A stretch of DNA of 20,167 nucleotides from a virus, in IMG/VR virus record IMGVR_UViG_3300042860_001207, positions 1 through 20,167 of that record, one strand, 5' to 3'. The notes beneath the pieces were generated by a model that had not been told where the DNA came from, did no database searches, and worked only from the letters and a program-made list of their open reading frames with translations. Shown in pieces: positions 14,004 through 18,981 of this stretch. Numbering within the stretch: the stretch's first letter is position 1; each line of letters starts with the position of its first letter. A program made the position numbers and the translations under genes.

Positions 14004-14167
14004 GCCTTGTTCCAATCTGACGGCAGGAAACCGCCCTTGGTGATCCACTTGTCCAGCCCGTCGATCAGATCGGTCAACTCATCGACCTCACCGTCACGCA
14101 AACCGAACTCATCCCAGTGCTTCACGATCAACTCCCTGATCTGCACCAGCGCAGCATTCGGGTCCAT
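14000..14167 (-). CDS. Small actinophage protein (55 aa)
   Basis: MDPNAALVQIRELIVKHWDE, then ELTDLIDGLDKWITKGGFLP and SDW near the end: a helical protein of a type frequent in actinophages (ending W.xKGGFLPxDW). Role unknown. The ATG at 14167 is chosen over 14182 because AGGAGG lies 6 bases before it. A stoperator and terminator lie just upstream, so it starts a new translation block. Confidence 0.78.
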   Translation of the reverse strand: MDPNAALVQIRELIVKHWDEFGLRDGEVDELTDLIDGLDKWITKGGFLPSDWNKA

Positions 14168-14190
14168 ACCAAACCTCCTCATTTTGTTTT

Positions 14191-14203
14191 GTTCATAGTC
14201 AAA
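14191..14203 (+). promoter_or_regulatory. Stoperator-like 13-mer (site 8), joined to a terminator
   Basis: GTTCATAGTCAAA, exact consensus. It abuts the hairpin at 14204-14229, so its TTT (minus strand) is also the T-tract of that terminator. Confidence 0.65.
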
Positions 14204-14229
14204 GGGGGAGCACCGGATTGTGCTCCCCC
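14204..14229 (-). terminator. Intrinsic terminator after the DUF932 gene
   Basis: GGGGGAGCAC and GTGCTCCCCC form a perfect 10-bp GC-rich stem with a 6-base loop, followed on the minus strand by TTTGAC. It starts 9 bases after the DUF932 stop codon. Confidence 0.7.
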
Positions 14230-14238
14230 AACACCCAA

Positions 14239-15315
14239 CTAGACCGCCAGCAACTCCCGGCCCAGCACCTTATCCAGAGCCGCCATCACCGCCGTGTCAG
14301 ACTGCGCCATATCTCCACGCAGCACACGGTCATACACACGCTCCACACGGCTAGCGCCACGAACCGACTGCCCGTGATGCGCGTACGTGTTGAACGCCTG
14401 GATGACACCGAACGCGGTCCCAGTCCAAGGCTCCACCATCGGGGAGTTGTGGTACAGCGCGGTGACCGCGTCCCGGCGGTTACCGGACTTCGTCACAGCA
14501 GCCTTCGAAACCTCACCCTTGGGCAGCGGGATGATCTCATCCAGCACCTTGACGAACTGAGACTTGCTGACCGGAACCTCCACCGTGGCGTGCAGGAAGT
14601 CAGTCATCGACTGGGTCTCCAACTCCGTGACCGCCAGCACCGAGCGCAGGTCCGACATCCGAGCCTCTGACAGCCCGTACCGGCTGCGCTTGAGCTTCAT
14701 CTGACGGCCAGCCGCCGCCGACGATGCCTTGATCCCGGCGAACATGTTGTCACAGATCGCGATCAGCGAACCGGCAGACCAGCTATTCGCCAGCGAACCG
14801 TCAAGGCTCGACTGGAACAGCACGAAAGGCAGGAAATCCAAACCTGACTTACCGTCATGCATGGTTTCGTCAAGCCCGAACTGTGTGAAGAACCGTGTGC
14901 CACCGCCGAGCAGCCCGGTGGCGTAGTTCGTCATACCTCCATACAGCGTGTCCTGAGTCCACTGCATCAAGCCTTTGTAGCCGGTCGAATCGTAACCATC
15001 CTTGAACACGCCAAGCGAGCGGTGGTTGTCCGAACGAACGATGGCTTTGTGATCGGGGCGCACCGAAACCTTGTACGCCTGACCGCCGACGATGGTGTCG
15101 AACGGTTCGTCAAGGCTCACAGGGATCAGGTTCGCATTCGGGACCGCGAGCGGCTCCCAATCCAGCAAACCTTTGTAGATATCACCGACCGGGATGGAAC
15201 CTTCGTACTCGCGGGTGACCTCACCCTTGCCGATCCACCGACCGCCGTACACGCCACGCTTGGCGGTGCCGCCGATGTAGATTTCGGACTTGCCCTTGTT
15301 GGTGGTAAATGCCAT
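14239..15315 (-). CDS. DUF932 family phage protein
   Basis: 358 residues. The family is widespread in phages and plasmids; its function is not established. Typical parts are the N-terminal TAKRGVYGGRWIGKGE, YKVSVRPDHKAIVRSDNHRS, SLDGSLANSWSAGSLIAICD and the C-terminal WTGTAFGVIQAFNTYAHHGQ with VRGASRVERVYDRVLRGD. The ATG at 15315 has AGGAGA 7 bases upstream; a longer frame from 15378 lacks a good signal. It is the largest gene of the small-gene region and is followed by a strong terminator and a stoperator, so it ends a transcription unit. Its mRNA may be abundant early (inference). Confidence 0.85.
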   Translation of the reverse strand: MAFTTNKGKSEIYIGGTAKRGVYGGRWIGKGEVTREYEGSIPVGDIYKGLLDWEPLAVPNANLIPVSLDEPFDTIVGGQAYKVSVRPDHKAIVRSDNHRSLGVFKDGYDSTGYKGLMQWTQDTLYGGMTNYATGLLGGGTRFFTQFGLDETMHDGKSGLDFLPFVLFQSSLDGSLANSWSAGSLIAICDNMFAGIKASSAAAGRQMKLKRSRYGLSEARMSDLRSVLAVTELETQSMTDFLHATVEVPVSKSQFVKVLDEIIPLPKGEVSKAAVTKSGNRRDAVTALYHNSPMVEPWTGTAFGVIQAFNTYAHHGQSVRGASRVERVYDRVLRGDMAQSDTAVMAALDKVLGRELLAV

Positions 15316-15430
15316 GTTCATATCTCCTAAATTTGTTGTGAGCGACACGCCACACCCGTTTGGGCTGCACCCGCTCATGCCTTGTTGTTGGGTTGATTAC
15401 TGCTTTGGGAGCCAAGACTCAAAGACCAGA

Positions 15431-15556
15431 TCAGCGATCCGGCCTGACATAGTCTTCGATATCCCACTGGCACTGCTCGCAGTCCCGGCACGGTGAAGCC
15501 TTCACCTCTGCGAGGGTCGCTTTAGCGTCTTCCAGGGTCATGTCTTCGACGTACAC
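15431..15556 (-). CDS. Small Cys-rich acidic protein (41 aa)
   Basis: GTG at 15556 with GGAGG 7 bases upstream. A helix with EDMTLEDAKATLAEVKA leads to CRDCEQC, a C-x2-C-x2-C knuckle that might bind zinc, then an acidic tail. The start codon is part of the stoperator-like 13-mer. About 115 bases without a clear gene follow before the DUF932 start. Confidence 0.68.
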   Translation of the reverse strand: MYVEDMTLEDAKATLAEVKASPCRDCEQCQWDIEDYVRPDR

Positions 15557-15563
15557 AGTCAAA
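15551..15563 (+). promoter_or_regulatory. Stoperator-like 13-mer (site 9) containing stop and start codons
   Basis: GTACACAGTCAAA. On the minus strand, TTTGACTGTGTAC holds the TGA stop of the 44-aa gene and the GTG start of the 41-aa gene, and GGAGG abuts it. Confidence 0.62.
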
Positions 15564-15693
15564 CCTCCTTGCTCTCATAACGCTCCAACAGTCGCGTGTA
15601 ATAAGCGATGTTCTTCTCCGCCTGCAACGCCTGCCGTTGCGCGTGCGCCAACTCACGCCGGATTCGATCCCGGACCACGTAAGACTTGTCCAC
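15559..15693 (-). CDS. Small helical basic protein (44 aa)
   Basis: GTG at 15693, 7 bases after AAGGAGG. The protein (MDKSYVVRDRIRRELAHAQR, then a helix to YESKEV) is one long amphipathic helix, possibly a coiled coil. No family recognised. Start and stop both lie inside stoperator-like motifs (sites 10 and 9). Confidence 0.65.
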   Translation of the reverse strand: MDKSYVVRDRIRRELAHAQRQALQAEKNIAYYTRLLERYESKEV

Positions 15694-15700
15694 TGTCAAA
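15688..15700 (+). promoter_or_regulatory. Stoperator-like 13-mer (site 10) containing stop and start codons
   Basis: GTCCACTGTCAAA. On the minus strand, GGAGG-TTTGACA-GTG places the upstream gene's TGA and the next gene's GTG inside the motif, as at 15551-15563. Confidence 0.6.
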
Positions 15701-15830
15701 CCTCCTTCTTCCAGTTGTTCCGATTACCCTTGCCCGGTCGCTTCACAGACCGAACCTTGTTCTCCGGCTTACGGGCAGCAGCAGCCTGCGCTGCCCGACG
15801 CTCCGCATGATCGCGGCCTGGGTTACTCAT
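15696..15830 (-). CDS. Small strongly basic protein (44 aa)
   Basis: ATG at 15830 after GGAGGAGG. MSNPGRDHAERRAAQAAAAR is followed by a Lys/Arg-rich tail (VRSVKRPGKGNRNNWKKEV). The charge suggests nucleic-acid binding, without a recognisable fold. A GTG 27 bases upstream (overlapping the previous stop) could add an acidic nine-residue extension but lacks its own ribosome-binding site. Confidence 0.65.
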   Translation of the reverse strand: MSNPGRDHAERRAAQAAAARKPENKVRSVKRPGKGNRNNWKKEV

Positions 15831-15853
15831 GTCTTCTACCTCCTCCTCATCAC

Positions 15854-16003
15854 TCACAAAATGTCGTCTAACAGGTACGCCGCACGGCGCAACCCGAAAC
15901 CGAAATCTGCATCACCGGCCGCGACAGCGGCATCTGCGCGTGCGTGCAGCCGGTCAACCAACTCTTGCGCGGCCGAAACCTTATCCGCATCCGTGCGTTT
16001 CAT
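15854..16003 (-). CDS. Small hypothetical protein (49 aa)
   Basis: ATG at 16003 with AAAGAGG 7 bases upstream. MKRTDADKVSAAQELVDRLH and GFGLRRAAYLLDDIL form two alanine-rich helices joined by AAVAAGDADF. Overall near-neutral and helical. Unknown function. Confidence 0.68.
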   Translation of the reverse strand: MKRTDADKVSAAQELVDRLHARADAAVAAGDADFGFGLRRAAYLLDDIL

Positions 16004-16017
16004 TCCCAAACCTCTTT

Positions 16018-16251
16018 CTATTTCCCATGCGCCCGGTCAAAAGCCCGGCGCATATCAGCGAGCCGAGCATTCTTAGCTTTCAAAACCGAAAGCTCTTCCT
16101 CCGCCGCCACAGCAGCAGCCAGCAGACGCGGCACCCGGTTGGCGAACCGAGTGCCCTCCGCACGCTCTGCCATGCCCATAACGAGCGTGATATGCCGTTG
16201 CAACGCATCGGCACGCTCAAGTTCCTCGCCCCGCAGAAATTCCATAGCCAT
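16018..16251 (-). CDS. Helical hypothetical protein, probable coiled coil (77 aa)
   Basis: MAMEFLRGEELERADALQRH, then a central VPRLLAAAVAAEEELSVLKA and KNARLADMRRAFDRAHGK. The heptad-like leucines and alternating charge suggest a coiled coil. The ATG at 16251 has AGAGG 8 bases upstream; a second ATG lies two codons later. It follows the Cys-rich gene after a stoperator-bearing gap. Confidence 0.75.
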   Translation of the reverse strand: MAMEFLRGEELERADALQRHITLVMGMAERAEGTRFANRVPRLLAAAVAAEEELSVLKAKNARLADMRRAFDRAHGK

Positions 16252-16276
16252 AGCCGAAACCTCTTCCTATTTGTCA

Positions 16277-16289
16277 GTACACAGTCAAA
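16277..16289 (+). promoter_or_regulatory. Stoperator-like 13-mer (site 11)
   Basis: GTACACAGTCAAA, identical to site 9. It lies in the gap just after the stop of the Cys-rich gene, before the next ribosome-binding site. Confidence 0.62.
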
Positions 16290-16291
16290 AA

Positions 16292-17014
16292 TCAGTGCTT
16301 CACGATAACGATGTCTTGCTTACGCCCATTACCCGTACCACCACAGGACAGGCACGTAGCGCACACCGTTTTGAAACCTGCCTCAGCCGATGCCGGGCAA
16401 ACCACCTCGCCGGTCAACCGACCCTCAGTCGCCAAACGAACACGGAAAGCGCGGTAACCCTTCAGCCGTGCTTCACGCCGCTCTTCGACCGTGTCCGCAG
16501 ATGCCATGCACAACTCAGCGAAACGGGGGTCGCACGTCTTCCACTGGTGCGTGTACCCGGTCACGCCTTCAGCGACCTCACGGATACGGTCCCAAACGGC
16601 GAACGGTACAGCCGCAGGATCACCGTACGAACCGAACCGAACCTTGCGGCCGGTGAACGCTTCAAGCCGAAACGGTGCCGAACCCTTCGCACGGTGAGAC
16701 TTCCAGGTCGACGTTTGCGCGAACCCACGCCGCAGATTCTTATGCGTGTAGCAATCGCCGACACCACCCGATGCCTTCGACCGGTGAGTACACCCGCCGC
16801 AGATGTTCACGTCTTCGCCAGTCTTGAGTGCATCGGTAGGCGAAACGTCACGGTTCAAGATCGCGATCTGAATCATGTCGCCGGTCTTGACGTTGTTCGA
16901 TGCCTTCGATGCCTTGCGGGTGCTAGCGGTCGGCACGCCGGTAGCGAGAACCACAATGGGTTCGCCGGTCAATTCCGACAAGCCTTCCCAGACGATCATG
17001 CGCTCAGTAGCCAT
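16292..17014 (-). CDS. Conserved Cys-rich phage protein (240 aa)
   Basis: Nine cysteines: CGGC at 72-75, Cys88 (GDCYTH), Cys161, Cys169, Cys206 (VVCPAS) and a C-terminal C218-x2-C221-x2-C224 with GGTGNG. Other conserved-looking parts are IQIAILNRDVSPTDALKTGE, GSYGDPAAVPFAVWD and VTGYTHQWKTCDPRF. I recall similar proteins in many phages, but not a proven function; the cysteines could hold zinc or an Fe-S cluster. The ATG at 17014 is chosen because GAGAGGAA precedes it; the frame to 17131 lacks a signal. A stoperator and hairpin lie upstream. Confidence 0.82.
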   Translation of the reverse strand: MATERMIVWEGLSELTGEPIVVLATGVPTASTRKASKASNNVKTGDMIQIAILNRDVSPTDALKTGEDVNICGGCTHRSKASGGVGDCYTHKNLRRGFAQTSTWKSHRAKGSAPFRLEAFTGRKVRFGSYGDPAAVPFAVWDRIREVAEGVTGYTHQWKTCDPRFAELCMASADTVEERREARLKGYRAFRVRLATEGRLTGEVVCPASAEAGFKTVCATCLSCGGTGNGRKQDIVIVKH

Positions 17015-17053
17015 TCCTGATTCCTCTCCAATTTGAACGAACGAACAGATGAA

Positions 17054-17071
17054 CCTGCCCCGTGGGGCAGG
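17054..17071 (-). terminator. Hairpin upstream of the Cys-rich gene, possible terminator
   Basis: CCTGCCC and GGGCAGG form a perfect 7-bp stem (loop CGTG). On the minus strand only TTC follows, so termination is uncertain. It lies after a stoperator and the stop of the 25-aa gene. Confidence 0.4.
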
Positions 17072-17085
17072 AACAACTAGCGAAC

Positions 17086-17098
17086 GGTCATAGTCAAG
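17086..17098 (+). promoter_or_regulatory. Stoperator-like 13-mer (site 12) with facing half-site
   Basis: GGTCATAGTCAAG. Its GTCAAG (17093-17098) faces CTTGAC at 17106-17111 across 7 bases, making a dyad. Confidence 0.6.
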
Positions 17099-17102
17099 AT
17101 CA

Positions 17103-17180
17103 TCACTTGACACGGACGTAGCTATTTCCACGGCCTACGTACACCCGGCCGTCGACGTACACGCGCACTTGCTGGCTCAC
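17103..17180 (-). CDS. Very small hypothetical protein (25 aa)
   Basis: GTG at 17180 overlaps the previous stop as GTGA and has GGGGGTGA upstream. The peptide contains SQQVRVYVDGRVYVGRGNSY, a beta-hairpin-like pattern. Its stop overlaps the operator half-site at 17106-17111. Small size keeps confidence moderate. Confidence 0.5.
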   Translation of the reverse strand: MSQQVRVYVDGRVYVGRGNSYVRVK

Positions 17181-17317
17181 TTGCTCACCCCCTTGTCAAG
17201 CCGTGCGAGCATGCTTGCGAAATACTCGCCAGTCCAATTGTCAGAATTCTCTGAAATCTTCGCGAGCAAGTAATCCCGCTCACTCACGTATCCCGTGTTC
17301 CCGTACCCGTCCCACAT
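17177..17317 (-). CDS. Small hypothetical protein (46 aa)
   Basis: ATG at 17317 directly follows the previous TAA and has GGAGGT 7 bases upstream. MWDGYGNTGYVSERDYLLAK leads to a helical part with WTGEYFASMLARLDK. Acidic-aromatic; no family recognised. The stop overlaps the next GTG. Confidence 0.7.
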   Translation of the reverse strand: MWDGYGNTGYVSERDYLLAKISENSDNWTGEYFASMLARLDKGVSK

Positions 17318-17560
17318 TTAGACCACCTCCGTATCCCAGTCGGCGACCCACCACAGGTCGCCGTTGTCGAATTCCAGCCTGATCACGAAAGACTGAAGCG
17401 ACCTACGCGCGACAACCGTGGCCGTTTCGCCAACATGCTGCGAATGGAAACCATCACCTAGATACCGCACCCGGTAACGTGCCAGCGGTACCAAAACTTG
17501 CGTGTTGTTTGCACGGGTAACGAATTCCCCGTTTTCAAACACGGTCACCTGATCACTCAC
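17318..17560 (-). CDS. Hypothetical beta-rich protein (80 aa)
   Basis: GTG at 17560 begins SDQVTVFENGEFVTRANN, followed by LARYRVRYLGDGFHSQHVGE and LEFDNGDLWWVADWDTEVV. The strand pattern with GDGFHSQHVGETATVV looks like an SH3/KOW-type barrel; this is a guess from the pattern. The frame is open upstream to 17755, but that part overlaps the next gene and has no start signal. AGGAAAG precedes the chosen start. Confidence 0.7.
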   Translation of the reverse strand: MSDQVTVFENGEFVTRANNTQVLVPLARYRVRYLGDGFHSQHVGETATVVARRSLQSFVIRLEFDNGDLWWVADWDTEVV

Positions 17561-17579
17561 TTGCTTGCCTACTTTCCTG

Positions 17580-17909
17580 TTAGCGCCACACGGGCTTAGT
17601 GCCCCGTGGCATCTGGGCGATACGAACGTGGTTGCTCGCACCGTTGTCAACCGGTGAACGCTTGACGGGTGTCCGGCGGACGTAATCACCCGTGAACTCA
17701 TGCCTGTTCTGGGCGTACTCCGTGATGGCGGACTCTTTACGTCCGGCCGTGACACGCCGGTCTGTCACGAGCACTTTGCGGGGGGTGGCAACGGTGCCTG
17801 TCTTGACACGGTCACTGGTAGTGCCAACCATGGCTAGCTTGACCGGGTCGATACCGCGCTTGGCGAGCGCGGTGACCATTGCGGCGTGACGTTGTCTGCG
17901 ATTACTCAT
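17580..17909 (-). CDS. Basic hypothetical protein (109 aa), first gene of the leftward arm
   Basis: ATG at 17909 with GAGAGGACAAC upstream. The N-terminus MSNRRQRHAAMVTALAKRGI is followed by ATPRKVLVTDRRVTAGRKES and a C-terminus RIAQMPRGTKPVWR. It is strongly basic throughout, suggesting nucleic-acid or ribosome binding, without a recognisable fold. It is the first gene after the long structured leader, so it would be among the earliest expressed; that position makes a regulatory or host-takeover role possible (inference). Confidence 0.75.
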   Translation of the reverse strand: MSNRRQRHAAMVTALAKRGIDPVKLAMVGTTSDRVKTGTVATPRKVLVTDRRVTAGRKESAITEYAQNRHEFTGDYVRRTPVKRSPVDNGASNHVRIAQMPRGTKPVWR

Positions 17910-17928
17910 GTTGTCCTCTCGTTTGACG

Positions 17929-17941
17929 GTTCATAGTCAAG
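17929..17941 (+). promoter_or_regulatory. Stoperator-like 13-mer (site 13) with facing half-site
   Basis: GTTCATAGTCAAG. Its GTCAA (17936-17940) faces TTGAC at 17923-17927 across 8 bases. It lies between the tRNA-like element and the first leftward gene. Confidence 0.62.
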
Positions 17942-18025
17942 TGAGCGGTGCGGGAATCGAACCCAACGAACAGGCACGCCGCACCACCCGAAATACGTGG
18001 CCGCTCTCGCCTGTTCTCACCGCTC
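17942..18025 (-). ncRNA. tRNA-like structure without a normal D or anticodon arm
   Basis: On the minus strand the outer arms GAGCGGTG (18025-18018) and CACCGCTC (17950-17943) pair over 8 bp. Inside them is a T-arm-like hairpin GGG-TTCGATT-CCC with a canonical T-loop (17952-17964), placed as in a tRNA. In place of D and anticodon arms a second perfect 8-bp stem GAACAGGC/GCCTGTTC (18016-18009 with 17975-17968) closes a 33-base insert with a weak CCAC/GTGG hairpin. No CCA is encoded. I cannot assign an anticodon, so I do not call it a tRNA. Confidence 0.4.
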
Positions 18026-18371
18026 TCACCGGCGCTGGAACCGCCGGGTAAATCACTCGTGCATCCCGTAGGGCTAGCCCGCTAAGGGCGTTTCTCGCCG
18101 CTCTCGCTCTCGCAGTAGTGACTGGCTAGTGCTTCGCACCCGTTCCTAGCGGTGCGGGAGATTCCCAGTGTGATCTGCGATTCAGCGCGAGCGGTGTCGC
18201 TCGTGATATCGCACGTCGCGTCCCTGCTGCTCTTGCCCTGTTACCAGGGGCGCTAACCAGGTCACGCGGTTCGCCGGATCACCCGGCAGTCCCGACCGGC
18301 TACGTCTCGCGACGATGCCCGTGGTCGGGGGTCGTACCCCGGCCGCTACGGCCGGGCGGTGCTAGTGGCTC
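18026..18371 (-). other. Hairpin-rich untranslated leader of the leftward operon
   Basis: About 350 bases with no credible gene, downstream of the promoter at 18422-18450. Visible folds: 18338-18356 (CCCGGCCG/CGGCCGGG, 8 bp); an overlapping GGGG/CCCC hairpin around 18328-18340; 18176-18213 (TGCGAT/ATCGCA enclosing CGCGAGCG/CGCTCGTG, loop GTGT); and around 18236-18250 a CCCTG/CAGGG stem whose minus-strand loop is GTAA, a GNRA tetraloop. CCGCTCTC-like words recur on the plus strand at 18001, 18020 and 18099. It may be a stable ncRNA or a regulatory leader. Confidence 0.5.
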
Positions 18372-18391
18372 AAAACCCCCCGCGATCGGGG
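18372..18391 (-). terminator. Intrinsic terminator close behind the early promoter
   Basis: CCCCG (18378-18382) and CGGGG (18387-18391) form a GC stem with a 4-base loop, followed on the minus strand by GGTTTTG. It lies only about 25-45 bases past the start point expected from the promoter at 18422-18450, which suggests attenuation or a short RNA. Confidence 0.55.
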
Positions 18392-18421
18392 CCGGTCGAG
18401 CGGAAGAAACGAACACCCCGA

Positions 18422-18450
18422 AAGCTACCCGCACCACCGTTCATAGTCAA
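18422..18450 (-). promoter_or_regulatory. Early left promoter candidate (P-left-like)
   Basis: TTGACT (18450-18445), a spacer of exactly 17 bases, then TAGCTT (18427-18422): the best sigma-A type promoter in the window, reading left. Its -35 is embedded in stoperator-like site 14, the same arrangement as the operator at L5 P-left. It would drive the leftward early genes. Confidence 0.65.
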
Positions 18451-18451
18451 A
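18439..18451 (+). promoter_or_regulatory. Operator (site 14) over the early promoter -35
   Basis: GTTCATAGTCAAA, exact consensus. Its GTCAA (18446-18450) faces TTGAC at 18459-18463 across 8 bases. Repressor binding here would directly block the promoter. Confidence 0.66.
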
Positions 18452-18568
18452 ATGGCACTTGACCAGCGCAAACCACCCCGCACCACACAGCAAGCGCAGG
18501 TCACAGCGTTCCTGAGAATACGCTGTGAATCGCAATAACGCTCTGACCAGCACAAATAACGAACGCGA

Positions 18569-18725
18569 GGGGGGCACAGGTACCCCCGCACAGGGGGGGG
18601 TAGGTGGTACAGGGGGGTGGCATGCCAGTGCCGGGTGGCACTCGCACACGGGGGTACAGCACAGGGGGTACCGGGGTGGCACAGGGCAGGGGGTAGCGCA
18701 CAGGGCACAGGGGCACGGGACCGGG
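18569..18725 (+). repeat. G-rich degenerate repeat region
   Basis: About a dozen runs of 3-8 G on the plus strand, separated by words such as GGCACAGGG, GGGGGTAC and GGTGGCA; on the minus strand CCCTGTGC recurs. One 8-G run lies at 18593-18600. G-quadruplex formation on the plus strand or a C-rich transcript on the minus strand is possible. An AGTGCC/GGCACT hairpin (18627-18642) lies within. Confidence 0.6.
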
Positions 18726-18777
18726 CGCTCTGCTCTCCGCAGTGCCAGCGCCGCACGGCCGAGGGGTGGCACTGCCC

Positions 18778-18800
18778 TGCCGGGTGTGCCACACCCGGCA
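18778..18800. repeat. Perfect 10-bp hairpin near the cos region
   Basis: TGCCGGGTGT and ACACCCGGCA pair perfectly around a GCC loop, 52 bases left of the putative cos. No T-run on either side. Confidence 0.5.
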
Positions 18801-18851
18801 AGGCAACCCTAAGTAAGGGTGCCCTAACCCCCCCACGCCCCCGCGTTCGAC

Positions 18852-18861
18852 CGGCCGGTTA
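18852..18861 (+). other. Putative cos site (10-base overhang)
   Basis: CGGCCGGTTA resembles the 10-base 3' overhangs of cluster A-like phages (form CGGNNGGTWA, from memory). It overlaps the palindrome ACCGGCCGGT (18851-18860). Leftward genes end on one side, and HNH plus terminase genes begin on the other within 0.4-0.7 kb, exactly where cos is expected. Confidence 0.5.
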
Positions 18862-18891
18862 TGCGGGTGTTCGAATCGGTACGGGTTGGGA

Positions 18892-18909
18892 ACTTGACGG
18901 GTGTCAAGT
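18892..18909. promoter_or_regulatory. Palindromic operator (site 15)
   Basis: ACTTGAC-GGGT-GTCAAGT is a perfect 7-bp dyad. Its plus-strand 13-mer GACGGGTGTCAAG (18896-18908) is the closest in the window to the L5 stoperator GGTGGMTGTCAAG (10 of 13). The minus strand offers TTGACA as a -35, but I find no matching -10. Confidence 0.6.
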
Positions 18910-18981
18910 GCCTGGTTGGTGACCTGGGGTTTTGTGATTGGTGGTGTGATCCTAGTCACTTTGTGGGTTGTTTTGGAAAAT

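Larger units (their letters stand above)
18452..18851. other. 400-base gene-free right terminus of the genome
   Basis: No gene supported on either strand. It contains the operator half-site at 18459-18463, the G-rich repeat region 18569-18725, a 10-bp hairpin at 18778-18800 and an ACCCT/AGGGT hairpin at 18806-18820. Open minus-strand frames here are rich in Pro, Cys and Ala and look like products of the repeats. Confidence 0.6.

Noticed and set aside
15397-15450. 17-codon minus-strand frame (MSGRIADLVFESWLPKQ)
   Set aside because: Possible filler of the gap before DUF932, but it has no ribosome-binding site and is too short to support.
15944-17020. 358-codon open frame on the plus strand
   Set aside because: Antisense to several well-supported minus-strand genes with good start signals; low-complexity Arg/Ser/Pro composition typical of a shadow frame in GC-rich DNA.
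17133-17141. Third copy of the GCCTACGTA core of the 26-bp repeat
   Set aside because: Only 9 bases match, the flanks differ, and it lies within the 25-aa coding frame; probably chance.
17942-18025. A canonical tRNA or a tmRNA end
   Set aside because: The acceptor and T-arm fit, but no D-arm, no anticodon stem with U33 and no tmRNA tag frame can be found; kept only as a tRNA-like element.
18879-18907. Promoter using TTGACA of site 15
   Set aside because: A perfect -35 on the minus strand, but no TAnnnT at 16-18 bases; treated as an operator only.
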